The notes under the pieces are model-generated. The model did no database searches, was not told the DNA's origin, and saw only the letters and a program-made list of their open reading frames with translations. A program made the translations under genes and the position numbers. Positions 9,336 to 19,252 of a stretch of 64,000 nucleotides of DNA are shown one piece after another. Every line of letters begins with the position of its first letter. Within the stretch, counting starts at the first letter, position 1. This stretch comes from an uncultured bacterium (GTDB lineage Bacteria; Verrucomicrobiota; Kiritimatiellia; CAIVKH01), in NCBI GenBank assembly GCA_903906425.1, contig CAIVKH010000001.1:1-64000 (forward strand). The letters are read 5' to 3'.

Positions 9336-10405
9336 TTCGATGCCTCGATGGCGCTGATTATTTTCTGATCGGCTGAGCCGAATGCAAAACGGCGCAGTTG
9401 GTCGCGCTTCGCCCATTTGATCGCCGCGCAATCAATCGCGCGCGGACGACCGCGGATAATCTTTGCTAGATGTGCGTGCAAATCCATCGTGAAATGGCTG
9501 AAGGCGTGTTTCACGGAGACGAGGTGTTTGCCGACGGAAATTTCGCAGCCGAGTTCCTCGCGGATTTCGCGGGCGATGCATTCTTCGATGGTTTCGCCTG
9601 GCTCCAGCGTGCCGCCGGGAAATTCCCAGAGGCCGCCGAGCATTTCGTCATGGTTTCGCTGCGCGATCAGGAATCGTCCGCGCGAATCCGTGATGACGGC
9701 TGCGCCGACGTGTTTGTGCGGAATCCGTTTCTTTGCGATTTTGGCCGGGAACTTCTCTTGCGCGCCGAGCGCGAACGCGCGGCAGATTTTCCGGAGTGGA
9801 CAAATTTCGCAGCGCGGATTCCGCGGCAGGCAGACGGTTGCGCCGAGTTCCATCATCGCTTCGTTGAATTCGCCGGCGCGTCCGCGCGGCAGAAGTTCGT
9901 CGGCCCATTTCTGAATCTGTTTTTTTCCGGCCGCCGATTTCGTGTCGCGCTTGAACGCGAATGCGCGCGCCAGAACGCGAGCGACATTTCCATCAACAAC
10001 CGCGGCATCAATTCCGAATGCGATGCTGCCGATGGCGGCGGCGGTGTACGGGCCGATGCCGGGCAGCGCGAGCAGGCCGTCGAGTGTGTCCGGAATTTTT
10101 CCGCCGCAATCGCGGATAATAAATTTCGCGGTTTCGTGGGCGCGGCGCGCGCGGGAATAATAGCCGAGGCCTTCCCACATTTTCAGAACGTCATCGAGCG
10201 GCGCGGCGGCGAGTTTTTTGAGCGTTGGAAATTTTTCGGTCCAGCGATGAAAATACGGTTCGACCTGATCAACGCGGGTCTGCTGGAGCATCAGTTCGGA
10301 AATCCAGATGCGGTACGGCGTGCGGTTGTTTCTCCACGGAAGATCGCGCCGGTTGCGGGCGAACCATGCAAGCAGATCACGATGGAACGCGCGGCGCGGG
10401 ATCAT
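9332..10405 (-). CDS. mutY: A/G-specific adenine glycosylase
   Basis: ISELMLQQTRVDQVEPYF, LPGIGPYTAAAIGSIAFG, CxnCpxxxxC-type cluster CLPRNPRCEICPLRKIC, C-terminal NUDIX-like region; ATGA overlaps on both sides. Confidence 0.93.
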   Translation of the reverse strand: MIPRRAFHRDLLAWFARNRRDLPWRNNRTPYRIWISELMLQQTRVDQVEPYFHRWTEKFPTLKKLAAAPLDDVLKMWEGLGYYSRARRAHETAKFIIRDCGGKIPDTLDGLLALPGIGPYTAAAIGSIAFGIDAAVVDGNVARVLARAFAFKRDTKSAAGKKQIQKWADELLPRGRAGEFNEAMMELGATVCLPRNPRCEICPLRKICRAFALGAQEKFPAKIAKKRIPHKHVGAAVITDSRGRFLIAQRNHDEMLGGLWEFPGGTLEPGETIEECIAREIREELGCEISVGKHLVSVKHAFSHFTMDLHAHLAKIIRGRPRAIDCAAIKWAKRDQLRRFAFGSADQKIISAIEASK

Positions 10406-10917
10406 TCGATGCTGGCTTCTTCGTCGCGGATGCGGTGGCGCTGTTTGTTATCAATGGTCGGCGCGATGCTCACGGGCGCTTGTTCGGTGAACTTCATTTC
10501 GCGCGGCAGCGTGACGACCTTGATGATTGCGTCCACGTCCCATGCGTAGCCGCGTTTCACGATGCGGTTCTGTTCGTCAATGACGCTGAAGGCGTATTGG
10601 ACTTCGTATTTCGTTTCGCCGTGGCGCAGGACTTTCCAACGCGGGAAAAGGATTTGTCCCTCGATGGAGCCGATCTGGCGCTTGATCCAGTCGTCGGTGT
10701 TGCCGAGGCTGTCGGGCGCGGCGTTGGAGGAAACCATGTTGATGATGTCGGTGTCCTTGAGCGTGGTCTGGATGAGTTTGTTTTTGAGGCTTTGCTTGGC
10801 CTCGATTTCTTCCTGCTTCTGCTCGAAATAGGCGCGCTCGGCGGCGGTCTGCGGCGCGCACGCCGCCAGCGTGAGCACCGCCGCCGCAATCAAAAACATG
10901 GCAAGAAATCGGGACAT
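10402..10917 (-). CDS. Putative lipoprotein
   Basis: Lipobox MSRFLAMFLIAAAVLTLAAC followed by charged region. Confidence 0.65.
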   Translation of the reverse strand: MSRFLAMFLIAAAVLTLAACAPQTAAERAYFEQKQEEIEAKQSLKNKLIQTTLKDTDIINMVSSNAAPDSLGNTDDWIKRQIGSIEGQILFPRWKVLRHGETKYEVQYAFSVIDEQNRIVKRGYAWDVDAIIKVVTLPREMKFTEQAPVSIAPTIDNKQRHRIRDEEASIE

Positions 10918-10964
10918 TTTCGAACTTCAGCGACTCATAAGAAATCCGGCGCGACCATCGCAAC

Positions 10965-11011
10965 TTCCAATGATTGGAAATTGCCGCGACCGCCTTTTCC
11001 AATCATTGGAA
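10965..11011. repeat. Paired-palindrome array 5 (2 copies, 32-bp phase)
   Basis: ttccaatgattggaa 10965-10979; ttccaatcattggaa 10997-11011; divergent intergenic region. Confidence 0.98.
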
Positions 11012-11114
11012 CATCTGAGGATCGCTTTTCAACAACACTATAACCGGGGGCCGCGGCGCTGTCACTCACGCGGAAATATTCAAACCGCGGGATTTACGCT
11101 ATAATGTACGGCCG

Positions 11115-12986
11115 ATGAAGCGTGTTTTTCATATCGCGGCGGCGCTGTGGGCTGCGCGCGCTGCGGCCGCGGTGTTCGCGCCGACGGAAGGTTATTTCGG
11201 GATTTCGCTGCCGTACATTCCGCCGGCGTCGGCCCTGGATCTGCGCGTGGAGGGCAACGCGCTTTCGCCGCTCGACGGCACGCCGACCAATCGCACGTTT
11301 GCGACGCGGCCCGCGGACCCGCAACTGGGCGCGGCGGCGGACTATTTTCACCAGGGGAACCTGGTGCTTGCAGCGATGGAAATGGAAAATCTGCGGCGCT
11401 CGACGCCGCCGGCCATCTGGTCGCGAATGCCGCTGGGGGATTTGTATTTCGACATCGGCTGGTATCCGCAGGCGATTGATTTTTGCGAGCAGGCGCTGGC
11501 CTTCAGTCCGGATTTGGAGGGCACGCGGCGGGTGTACATCGCGACGCTGATTGCCGCGGGCCGGACGAAGGAGGCCTGCGCCGCGGCGGAAAAATATGCG
11601 GCGCTGCGGCGCGACGAGCCGGTCGCGCATTACCTGCTTGCCTCGGCAAAATACGCCGCGGGGAGAATTGACGCGGCGCTGCTGGCGGTGGATGCATCGC
11701 TGATCCGCAACGATCGCCGGACCGAGACGTGGCGGCTGAAGGCGCAGTTGCTGCTCGAGGAAAAACGTCCGCGCGACGCGGTGGAGGCGGCGCTGCGATG
11801 CCGGAATGTTCAGGGCGGCGGCGCGCCGATCCTGTTGATTTTGGGCCGTGCGTTTGAATTGCTCGATGATCGCAAGCAGGCGGAGAGTTTTTATCGCGAG
11901 GCGGCGCGTGGCGATCCACCACCCCTGGAGGCGCTGATCGCACTGGCGCGTTTCCGCGAGCACACGGATCCGGGCGCGTCAATCGAGGCGATGGAAAAGG
12001 CGGCCGATGTTTATCCGAACGCCGTCGAGGTGCATCAATATCTGGCGAAGCTTTATGGCGAGGCGCTGCGAATGCCGGAGGCCGCGCGTGAAAAAAGTTC
12101 GGCGGCATATCTGGAGGGCCGCGTGGACGAGGCGCTCGAAGCGGCGCTGGACGCGATCGCCGGCGACGCCGCGCAAGCCGTCAACTATGTTAACGCCTCT
12201 GCGTTGCTGCAGCAGCGCGGCGAACTGAAGGCGGCGGAATCCATGGCGGAGCAGGCGCAGGCGAGATTTCCCAATGATGCCGCCATTGCGATTCGTCTTG
12301 CGCAGGTGAAGGCGGCGCGAGGCGACGGCGCTTCGGCTGTTCGTGTGTTGGAAAATGCGAGACCCGCGGTGGTCTCAAACCCGGCTGTCCGGTTCGAGCT
12401 GGCGCGATTGCTTGCGGCTGAAGGGCGCTACGATAAAGCGCTGGAAATCGTGGAGCCGATGATGGCATCGGCATCGTCGCCGGAGGCTTTTCGACTGGCC
12501 GGCAACTGGCGGTTGGCCGCCGGCCAGATGAAAATTGCACAGGATATTTATGCGCGTGGTTTGCAAGTTGCGCCGCTGAATCCAGATCTGCTCAACGGCT
12601 ATGCGTATGCGACAATGTCGCTCGGCGGATCGGCAAATGATGTTCTGCCTCTGGCACGAAAGGCGTCTGAGCTTGTGCCGGGCGACGCGCAGATCGCCGA
12701 CACTCTGGGGTGGGTTCTGGCGGAGAGCAGCCACACGGCCGAAGCGGTTAATGTGCTTGAGCAGGCAATGAAGAAAATGCCGGACAATTTGACCGCGGGC
12801 TTTCATTATGCCTTGGCGTGCGCTCGCGATGGGCAGCCGGAAAAAGCCGCAAAGAAACTGAAGGAAATTATCGCGACGGCAAAGGCCTTTCCAGATTTAC
12901 AAGCTGCGCACCGCCTGCTTGAAAAAGTCAGCGGCGAACAGAAGCCAAGGCGGGCTGCGGGCGAGACTTCATCTGGCGGCGCATAA
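11115..12986 (+). CDS. Tetratricopeptide repeat protein
   Basis: Repeated TPR-like helices (e.g. DLYFDIGWYPQAIDFCEQALAFSPDLEG; DTLGWVLAESSHTAEAVNVLEQAMKKMPDN); signal peptide. Confidence 0.85.
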   Translation: MKRVFHIAAALWAARAAAAVFAPTEGYFGISLPYIPPASALDLRVEGNALSPLDGTPTNRTFATRPADPQLGAAADYFHQGNLVLAAMEMENLRRSTPPAIWSRMPLGDLYFDIGWYPQAIDFCEQALAFSPDLEGTRRVYIATLIAAGRTKEACAAAEKYAALRRDEPVAHYLLASAKYAAGRIDAALLAVDASLIRNDRRTETWRLKAQLLLEEKRPRDAVEAALRCRNVQGGGAPILLILGRAFELLDDRKQAESFYREAARGDPPPLEALIALARFREHTDPGASIEAMEKAADVYPNAVEVHQYLAKLYGEALRMPEAAREKSSAAYLEGRVDEALEAALDAIAGDAAQAVNYVNASALLQQRGELKAAESMAEQAQARFPNDAAIAIRLAQVKAARGDGASAVRVLENARPAVVSNPAVRFELARLLAAEGRYDKALEIVEPMMASASSPEAFRLAGNWRLAAGQMKIAQDIYARGLQVAPLNPDLLNGYAYATMSLGGSANDVLPLARKASELVPGDAQIADTLGWVLAESSHTAEAVNVLEQAMKKMPDNLTAGFHYALACARDGQPEKAAKKLKEIIATAKAFPDLQAAHRLLEKVSGEQKPRRAAGETSSGGA

Positions 12987-13824
12987 AGAGAATTCCACCA
13001 ACACCAATGACGAGCATGCCGAGCGTCCCAGGTTCAGGAACGCTGGTTCCCCCGTCGGTCAAAATCCAATCGAAGGTGGCGAAATTGTTCCCTGATGAAG
13101 CCTGATTAGCCTGGGAAACTCCGTTCATACTGTTGAACGGCACACTCAAGGCCACATTCGCACCAACCAAGTAATTAATGTCGTTGATTGTGATGAACGC
13201 ACCTGAATCGCCCTGCAGCAACTGCGTCTCTGCGCTTCTTGTCCCGGGCGAATTGTAAGCCATTTGTACGTTATCGTCTGGAATCGAACTTCCCAAGAAA
13301 CCGGCAACGCTCTGTCCTTGAGACAGGGTTTTGGCTGCCATCCCGGCCATCCCGTTTCCCGGCATTGATGCATCTGTGCCATTCCCGGCAAACGCGATCA
13401 AATTGCCAACGCTGTAGGCGCCTGAATAAAGATCCACAAAATAGGCGAACTGCGATTCAAGCGGAACCAACGCAATGCTTCGGGCCGGGTTCTGAAGAAA
13501 GATCGTTAGATCACTATCAATGCCTGGACGTCCCTTTGCATCGTTAATTGAATGGCTCGCCGGGATCACCCCATCCGCTGCGGATGCGCAATGCTTGGCA
13601 GAGAGGAGACACCACCCGTTACCGACCACCGTACCGCCGCACAGGCCGCCCGGCACGCTAACAGCCACGTTGGCCGGATAATTGGCCGGCAGAGCCAGTC
13701 CATTTTCCATGCGAATCACCGCGCGCGACGAATTCGCAACGACCGCGAGAATCGTCGCAACGGCCAAATGGACATACCGGAATGGAAACGTTCCCTGATT
13801 CATACAGCAGCACATGATGACCAA
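12928..13824 (-). CDS. PEP-CTERM-sorted trypsin-like serine protease-like protein
   Basis: CGGTVVGNGWCLLSAKHC, LLQGDSGAF, C-terminal VPEPGTLGMLVIGVGGILFMRRQ. Confidence 0.8.
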   Translation of the reverse strand: MVIMCCCMNQGTFPFRYVHLAVATILAVVANSSRAVIRMENGLALPANYPANVAVSVPGGLCGGTVVGNGWCLLSAKHCASAADGVIPASHSINDAKGRPGIDSDLTIFLQNPARSIALVPLESQFAYFVDLYSGAYSVGNLIAFAGNGTDASMPGNGMAGMAAKTLSQGQSVAGFLGSSIPDDNVQMAYNSPGTRSAETQLLQGDSGAFITINDINYLVGANVALSVPFNSMNGVSQANQASSGNNFATFDWILTDGGTSVPEPGTLGMLVIGVGGILFMRRQMKSRPQPALASVRR

Positions 13825-14020
13825 ACATTACCCCAAATTCAAGCCGGAATTTATTATCATCGCAAATGATTGCATTACCGAATTCATCGGAAAACCTGTC
13901 CTCTTTGTTCTTCCCTGCCCCGAAGACCTGATAAGGTTTTTCCCGCTATCGCGGATTGTTGATCTGGGGTTTGGTATGCGCCGCGATGTGATCGTCTCGA
14001 TTGCATGGCGAAAGTAATTT

Positions 14021-15907
14021 ATGGGACTGATACCGATATTGATTTTGATGCCGATGCTGTTTGCGCTGGCACTGCTTTTCATACGAACCGAAAAGGTGCG
14101 GAACGGCATCGTTCTGGCCGGAACGCTGATCTTGTTTGCCTGCAGCGCGGCCATCGCGGGCGCCTTTATCACGCAAGATCCGACGCGTTTTCCCGCGCCT
14201 GCCGAGCTTGTCGGCCATTTGATGCTGGCGGTGGGAATCTTCCTGACGGGCTATCTGGTCTGGCTCGCGTGGCGGCACAAGATGCCGTTGGTTGGCATCC
14301 TCGCGGTGGCGCAATTTGCGGTGCTGCTGCCCGTCGAGTTTCATTCCGGCGAACACGCGGAGACGATGCACAATCTTTTTGTGGACCGGTTTTCAATCAT
14401 CATGGCGCTGATCATCGGATTTATCGGCGGCCTGATCTGTTTGTACGCGCTCGGCTACATGCACGAATTTCACGGCAACCATCATCCGGAAATCCGCGAC
14501 AGGCGTCCGCGATTCTTTGCGATTATGTTTCTGTTCCTCGGCGCGATGAACGGCATCGTGTTTTCGAACAATCTGCTCTGGCTGTCTTTCTTCTGGGAGC
14601 TGACGACGCTCTCCTCGTTCTGGCTGATCGGCTACAAGGAAGATCCCGAATCGAAGAACAACGCCTTTCGCGCGCTGAAAATGAATCTGGTTGGCGGGCT
14701 TTGTTTCGCCATCGCCCTCGCGTGGATTCAGCACACGGGCACGCCGCTTGAATTGAGCGCGCTCCTGGCATCGAAGTCGTCCATCGCGATGCTGCCGGTT
14801 GTCCTGCTCGCAATTGCGGGCATGACGAAATCGGCGCAGTTGCCGTGGTCATCGTGGCTGCTCGGCGCGATGGTTGCGCCTACGCCGGTTTCCGCGCTGC
14901 TGCATTCGAGCACGATGGTGAAAGCTGGCGTTTATCTGCTCGTCCGCCTCGCGCCGCTCCTTCAACACACGCCCGCCGGAACGCTTGTCGCGCTCGTGGG
15001 CGCGATCACATTTCTTGTTACGTCGTTCGCGGCGGTTGGCGCACGCGATGCAAAACGCGTTCTCGCGCTTTCAACCGTGGCGAATCTCGGCCTGATCGTT
15101 TTGTGCGCGGGTATCGGAACTTATGAGGCGGTGTGGGCCGCGGTGTTGCTGATTATTTTCCACGCCGTCGCGAAGTGCCTGCTGTTCCTGTGCGTCGGCG
15201 TGATCGAGCACAAAGTTCACAGCCGCGACATTGAGGCGATGGGCGGTTTGATTGTCTCGATGCCCCGCGTCGCGGTGATGTTGCAAATCGGAATGGCCGG
15301 AATGTTCCTCGCGCCGTTCGGAATGCTGATCAGCAAATGGGCCGTGCTCAAGGCCGTGATTGACGCGCTGCCGCTGTTCGCGGTGTTCATTGTTTTCGGA
15401 AGCTCGGCCACGCTGTTTTTCTGGGTCAAATGGATGGGCAAGCTGCTCGAAGTCTCGCGGCCGATCACGAATGTCGAAAAAGGAATTAGCACGGGCGAAT
15501 GGACCGCGCTGGTTTCGCTCTCCGTGATGACATTCTTCACCTGCCTGTTTTATCCGTTCGTCAGTTCGCACCTCATCGAGCCGTATGTCATCTCGATTTA
15601 TGGCCGCTCCGCGACGATGGCCACGGGCAATCTCATCATCATGTCCATCATGCTTGGACTCGTTGCGTTGTTCCCGTTCACCTTCCTCAACTACGGCCAG
15701 CGCGTGAAAGTTGTTGATCCGTATCTAGGCGGGCGAAACACGGAAGATTCATCCGTGCGCTTCGACGGCTCGGCCGGCACGACACGCGACATGGCGATGA
15801 GCAATTATTATCTCGGCAGTTTCATGTCGGATCGGAAGCTGATGTCGTCCGGCGTTTTCGTGTGCGGCGCAATTCTGATGTTCCTGGTTGGAGGTGCGCT
15901 CGTATGA
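14021..15907 (+). CDS. echA: Ech-type hydrogenase subunit A-like (NuoL/Mrp antiporter-like membrane subunit)
   Basis: NuoL-type motifs (PWSSWLLGAMVAPTPVSALLHSSTMVKAGVYLLVRL); first gene of echABCDEF-like order. Confidence 0.85.
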   Translation: MGLIPILILMPMLFALALLFIRTEKVRNGIVLAGTLILFACSAAIAGAFITQDPTRFPAPAELVGHLMLAVGIFLTGYLVWLAWRHKMPLVGILAVAQFAVLLPVEFHSGEHAETMHNLFVDRFSIIMALIIGFIGGLICLYALGYMHEFHGNHHPEIRDRRPRFFAIMFLFLGAMNGIVFSNNLLWLSFFWELTTLSSFWLIGYKEDPESKNNAFRALKMNLVGGLCFAIALAWIQHTGTPLELSALLASKSSIAMLPVVLLAIAGMTKSAQLPWSSWLLGAMVAPTPVSALLHSSTMVKAGVYLLVRLAPLLQHTPAGTLVALVGAITFLVTSFAAVGARDAKRVLALSTVANLGLIVLCAGIGTYEAVWAAVLLIIFHAVAKCLLFLCVGVIEHKVHSRDIEAMGGLIVSMPRVAVMLQIGMAGMFLAPFGMLISKWAVLKAVIDALPLFAVFIVFGSSATLFFWVKWMGKLLEVSRPITNVEKGISTGEWTALVSLSVMTFFTCLFYPFVSSHLIEPYVISIYGRSATMATGNLIIMSIMLGLVALFPFTFLNYGQRVKVVDPYLGGRNTEDSSVRFDGSAGTTRDMAMSNYYLGSFMSDRKLMSSGVFVCGAILMFLVGGALV

Positions 15908-16755
15908 ACACATGGCTCCGTTTAGCGATTTACATCATTGGCGCGCCGTTCATCGGCGGACTCCTCGCCGGCATTGACCGCCGGATTTCCGCGCGCATGC
16001 AGTCGCGCGTCGGCCCGCCGCTCTTGCAGCCGTTTTACGACGTGTGGAAACTTTTCCAGAAGGAAAACATCGTCGTCCGCCGCTCGCAGAATTTGTACAT
16101 CTGGTTTTTCTTCCTGTTCACGATTTTCACCGGCGCGCTTTTTTTCAGCGGCTTTGATCTGTTGCTCGTGATCTTCGCGCTCACGCTCGCCGGAATCTTT
16201 TTTGTGCTCGCCGCGTACAAGGCCAGCTCGCCCTACAGCTTCATCGGCGCGGAACGCGAGCTGATCCAGATGATGGCCTACGAGCCGATGGTGCTGCTGA
16301 CCGCCGTCGGAATCTACATGGTCACCGGCAGCTTTTATGTTGATGACGCCGCCGCCTATCACATTCCGCTGGCCCTGAAAATTCCCGGCGTGTTCCTCGG
16401 CCTGATGTACGTCATGGAAATCAAATTCCGCAAATCGCCGTTTGATCTTTCGTATTCGCACCACGCGCACCAGGAACTCGTGCGCGGCATCACCACCGAA
16501 TTTTCCGGCAGCACGCTCGGCCTAATCGAAGTCGCGCACTGGTACGAAAACGTCATGCTGCTGGGCTGGATATATCTTTTCTTCGCAAGTTACTGGGCTC
16601 TCGGTCTGGTGATGACAGCGCTGGCATTCTTTCTTCTGATCCTCGTGGACAATGTTTTCGCCCGCGTCAAATGGCCGTTCGCGCTGCGCAGCGCGTGGCT
16701 CGTGACCGCCGTGCTGGGCGCAGGAAACCTGAGCATTCTCGTATTGCTGAAATAG
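15904..16755 (+). CDS. echB: Ech-type hydrogenase subunit B-like (NuoH/HycD family)
   Basis: GPPLLQPFYDVWKLFQKENIV; ERELIQMMAYEPM; FDLSYSHHAHQELVRGITTEFSG; ATGA overlap with previous gene. Confidence 0.88.
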   Translation: MNTWLRLAIYIIGAPFIGGLLAGIDRRISARMQSRVGPPLLQPFYDVWKLFQKENIVVRRSQNLYIWFFFLFTIFTGALFFSGFDLLLVIFALTLAGIFFVLAAYKASSPYSFIGAERELIQMMAYEPMVLLTAVGIYMVTGSFYVDDAAAYHIPLALKIPGVFLGLMYVMEIKFRKSPFDLSYSHHAHQELVRGITTEFSGSTLGLIEVAHWYENVMLLGWIYLFFASYWALGLVMTALAFFLLILVDNVFARVKWPFALRSAWLVTAVLGAGNLSILVLLK

Positions 16756-16777
16756 GGTATGATGAATGCTTCGCAGC

Positions 16778-16824
16778 CTCCAATGATTGGAAAATAACTG
16801 ATGCGCAGTTTCCAATGATTGGAA
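16778..16824. repeat. Paired-palindrome array 6 (2 copies, 32-bp phase) inside the ech operon
   Basis: ctccaatgattggaa 16778-16792 (1 mismatch), ttccaatgattggaa 16810-16824. Confidence 0.97.
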
Positions 16825-16854
16825 AAAAGAAATTGAATACGAAACAAATCTAAT

Positions 16855-17754
16855 ATGTCAGGACTAAAAAGATCACCGTGGGTCATCCACTACGACGCTT
16901 CGAGTTGCAACGGTTGCGACATCGAGGTGCTCGCGTGCCTGACGCCCGGCTTCGATGTCGAGCGGTTCGGCATCATCAATACCGGCAATCCCAAACACGC
17001 CGACATCCTGCTCATCACCGGCTCCGTCAACGAACAAAACCGCAGCGTGATTCGCAATCTTTACGAGCAGATGCCGGAACCGAAAGTCGTCGTCGCGCTC
17101 GGAATCTGCGCCACCAGCGGCGGAATTTTTCGCGAGTGCTACAATGTGGCGGGCGGCGTTGACACCGTCATTCCCGTTGATGTCTATGCTCCCGGTTGCG
17201 CGATCCGTCCGGAGGCGATCATTGACGGCGTCGTGAAGGCGCTCGGAATTCTTGAGGAAAAACACAAATATCTCGCCAGCCGCGGACGCGCCGACCAGCT
17301 CGAAATCACGCGCGCCGAGAAAAAGGACGTGCCGGAAATTCTCGCGCTCCAGAAAGTCGTGTACCAGAGCGAGGCCGAAATCTATACCGACGACAGCCGT
17401 CCCGCGCTGCGGCAGACGCTCGCGGAAATCAACGCCGACTTCGACCGGATGCTTTTCTTGAAGGGCGTCATCAACGGAAAAATCATGGCCTCCGTGCGCG
17501 GCGTGCAGGACGGCGACAGCGTGCATATCAGCCGGTTGCTCGTGCATCCTTATTTTCAAGGCCGCGGCACGCGCCGCCGCCTCGTCACCGAACTCGAAGC
17601 AGCGTTTCCCACCGCGAAGCGGTTCGAGACCTTCATCGGCGACCGCAGCGAAATGAAACTCAGCATCTACGGCCGCGTCGGCTACAAGCAATTCAAGACC
17701 GAGCGCTTCAACGAAAAGATCAACTGGATTTGTCTGGAGAAATTCCGCAAATGA
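16855..17754 (+). CDS. echC: Ech-type hydrogenase small subunit (NuoB family) fused to C-terminal GNAT acetyltransferase domain
   Basis: N-term CNGCDIEVLAC...GICATSGGIF...PGCAIRPEAI; C-term ITRAEKKDVPEILALQKVVYQSEAEI...ISRLLVHPYFQGRGTRRRLVTELEA. Confidence 0.88.
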   Translation: MSGLKRSPWVIHYDASSCNGCDIEVLACLTPGFDVERFGIINTGNPKHADILLITGSVNEQNRSVIRNLYEQMPEPKVVVALGICATSGGIFRECYNVAGGVDTVIPVDVYAPGCAIRPEAIIDGVVKALGILEEKHKYLASRGRADQLEITRAEKKDVPEILALQKVVYQSEAEIYTDDSRPALRQTLAEINADFDRMLFLKGVINGKIMASVRGVQDGDSVHISRLLVHPYFQGRGTRRRLVTELEAAFPTAKRFETFIGDRSEMKLSIYGRVGYKQFKTERFNEKINWICLEKFRK

Positions 17755-18164
17755 TCGAGGAACAGCCCACATTCATCGTTGACGCCCCAACGCTCGTCAC
17801 GAAAGTCCTCGAACTTCGCCACGCTGGGTGGCGGCTCGTCCAGATCGGCGTCACGAAAATCGGCGAGACGATCGAGCTGAATTACAGCTTCGACCGCGCG
17901 CTGAAGTTTCAGAATTACCGCCTCACCGCGCCCGCCGCGGATCTCCGCATTCCCAGCATCAGCGCCGTCTATTGGTGCGCGTTCCTGTACGAAAACGAAA
18001 TCCACGATCTCTACGGCATCGGCTTCGACGGACTCGCCCTTGACTACAAAGGCAACTTCTACCGCACCGCCGAAAAATTTGCCTTCGCGAAATCGCCCGC
18101 GCCCGCCGTCGTGCCGGCCAAACCTCCGCCACCCGCGCCCGCGCAACCCGCCGCAACAACCTGA
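17751..18164 (+). CDS. echD: Ech-type hydrogenase subunit D-like (NuoC family) with Pro/Ala-rich C-terminal tail
   Basis: ISAVYWCAFLYENEIHDLYGIGFDGLALDYKGNFYRT; ATGA overlap with echC. Confidence 0.85.
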   Translation: MIEEQPTFIVDAPTLVTKVLELRHAGWRLVQIGVTKIGETIELNYSFDRALKFQNYRLTAPAADLRIPSISAVYWCAFLYENEIHDLYGIGFDGLALDYKGNFYRTAEKFAFAKSPAPAVVPAKPPPPAPAQPAATT

Positions 18165-18170
18165 ACCGCC

Positions 18171-19250
18171 ATGTCCAAACGCACCATCATTCCATTCGGA
18201 CCGCAGCATCCCGTGCTGCCCGAGCCCATTCACATTGACCTCGTCCTCGAAGACGAAAAAGTCGTCGAGGCGATCCCGTCCATCGGCTACATCCACCGCG
18301 GCCTCGAAAAGCTCGTCGAGAAAAAAGACTTCAACGAGTTCGTCCACGTCGCCGACCGCGTCTGCGGAATTTGCAGTTGCATCCACGGCCAGACCTACTG
18401 CCAGGCCATCGAAGAAATCATGAACGTCACCGTTCCGCCGCGCGCCCGCTACCTGCGCACGATCTACGGCGAACTCTCGCGCATTCACAGCCATCTTTTG
18501 TGGCTCGGCCTGATGGCCGACGGCTTCGGCTTCGAGAGTTTGTTCATGCACAGTTGGCGCATTCGCGAGAGCGTCCTCGACGTCATCGAAGCCACCACCG
18601 GCGGCCGCGTAATTTTTTCATCGAGCAAAGTCGGCGGCGTCCGCCGCGACATTGACGCCGACGGGATGAAAAAACTTCTCGCGATGCTCGACACCATCGA
18701 ATCCGACACGCGCGACGTCACCAACGTTTTCCTCAAGGACGACTCCGTCAAACACCGCCTCTGCGGCGTCGGCACGCTCTCGAAGGAAGATGCCTACGCC
18801 CTCGGCTGCGTCGGCCCCACGCTGCGCGCCAGCGGCTGGGCCAGCGACACCCGCGCCCTCGGCTACGCCGCCTTCAACGAAATCAAAGTCGAACCCATCG
18901 TCCGCACCGATGGCGACAGCTACGGCCGCTGCGCCGTCCGCTGCCACGAGATTTTCCAGTCCATCGGCATCATCCGCGAAGCCGCCGCGCGCATTCCCGC
19001 CGGCGAAGTTTCCGTCAAAGTCACCGGCAATCCCAACGGCGAATTTTTCGCCCGCACCGAACAGCCGCGCGGCGAAGTCATTTATTACATCAAGGCCGAC
19101 GGCACCCGGTTTCTCCAACGCTTCCGCGTCCGCACACCGACCTTCGCCAACATTCCCGGCCTCGTGAAAACGCTGGCCGGCTGCGACCTCGCCGATGTTC
19201 CCATCCTCGTCCTCACCATCGACCCCTGCATAAGCTGTACGGAGCGCTGA
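18171..19250 (+). CDS. echE: Ech-type [NiFe]-hydrogenase large subunit
   Basis: Both Ni-binding motifs present: L1 RVCGICSCIHGQTYC and L2 DPCISCTER at C-terminus. Confidence 0.93.
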   Translation: MSKRTIIPFGPQHPVLPEPIHIDLVLEDEKVVEAIPSIGYIHRGLEKLVEKKDFNEFVHVADRVCGICSCIHGQTYCQAIEEIMNVTVPPRARYLRTIYGELSRIHSHLLWLGLMADGFGFESLFMHSWRIRESVLDVIEATTGGRVIFSSSKVGGVRRDIDADGMKKLLAMLDTIESDTRDVTNVFLKDDSVKHRLCGVGTLSKEDAYALGCVGPTLRASGWASDTRALGYAAFNEIKVEPIVRTDGDSYGRCAVRCHEIFQSIGIIREAAARIPAGEVSVKVTGNPNGEFFARTEQPRGEVIYYIKADGTRFLQRFRVRTPTFANIPGLVKTLAGCDLADVPILVLTIDPCISCTER

Positions 19251-19252
19251 CC

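Noticed and set aside
14005-14751. 248-aa plus-strand ORF starting MAKVIYGTDTD
   Set aside because: Alternative frame inside the EchA-like gene, which has clear NuoL-family motifs in the other frame.
15071-15571. Antisense ORFs in the hydrogenase operon rich in H/Q/R/E
   Set aside because: Mirror translations of hydrophobic membrane-protein codons on the opposite strand.
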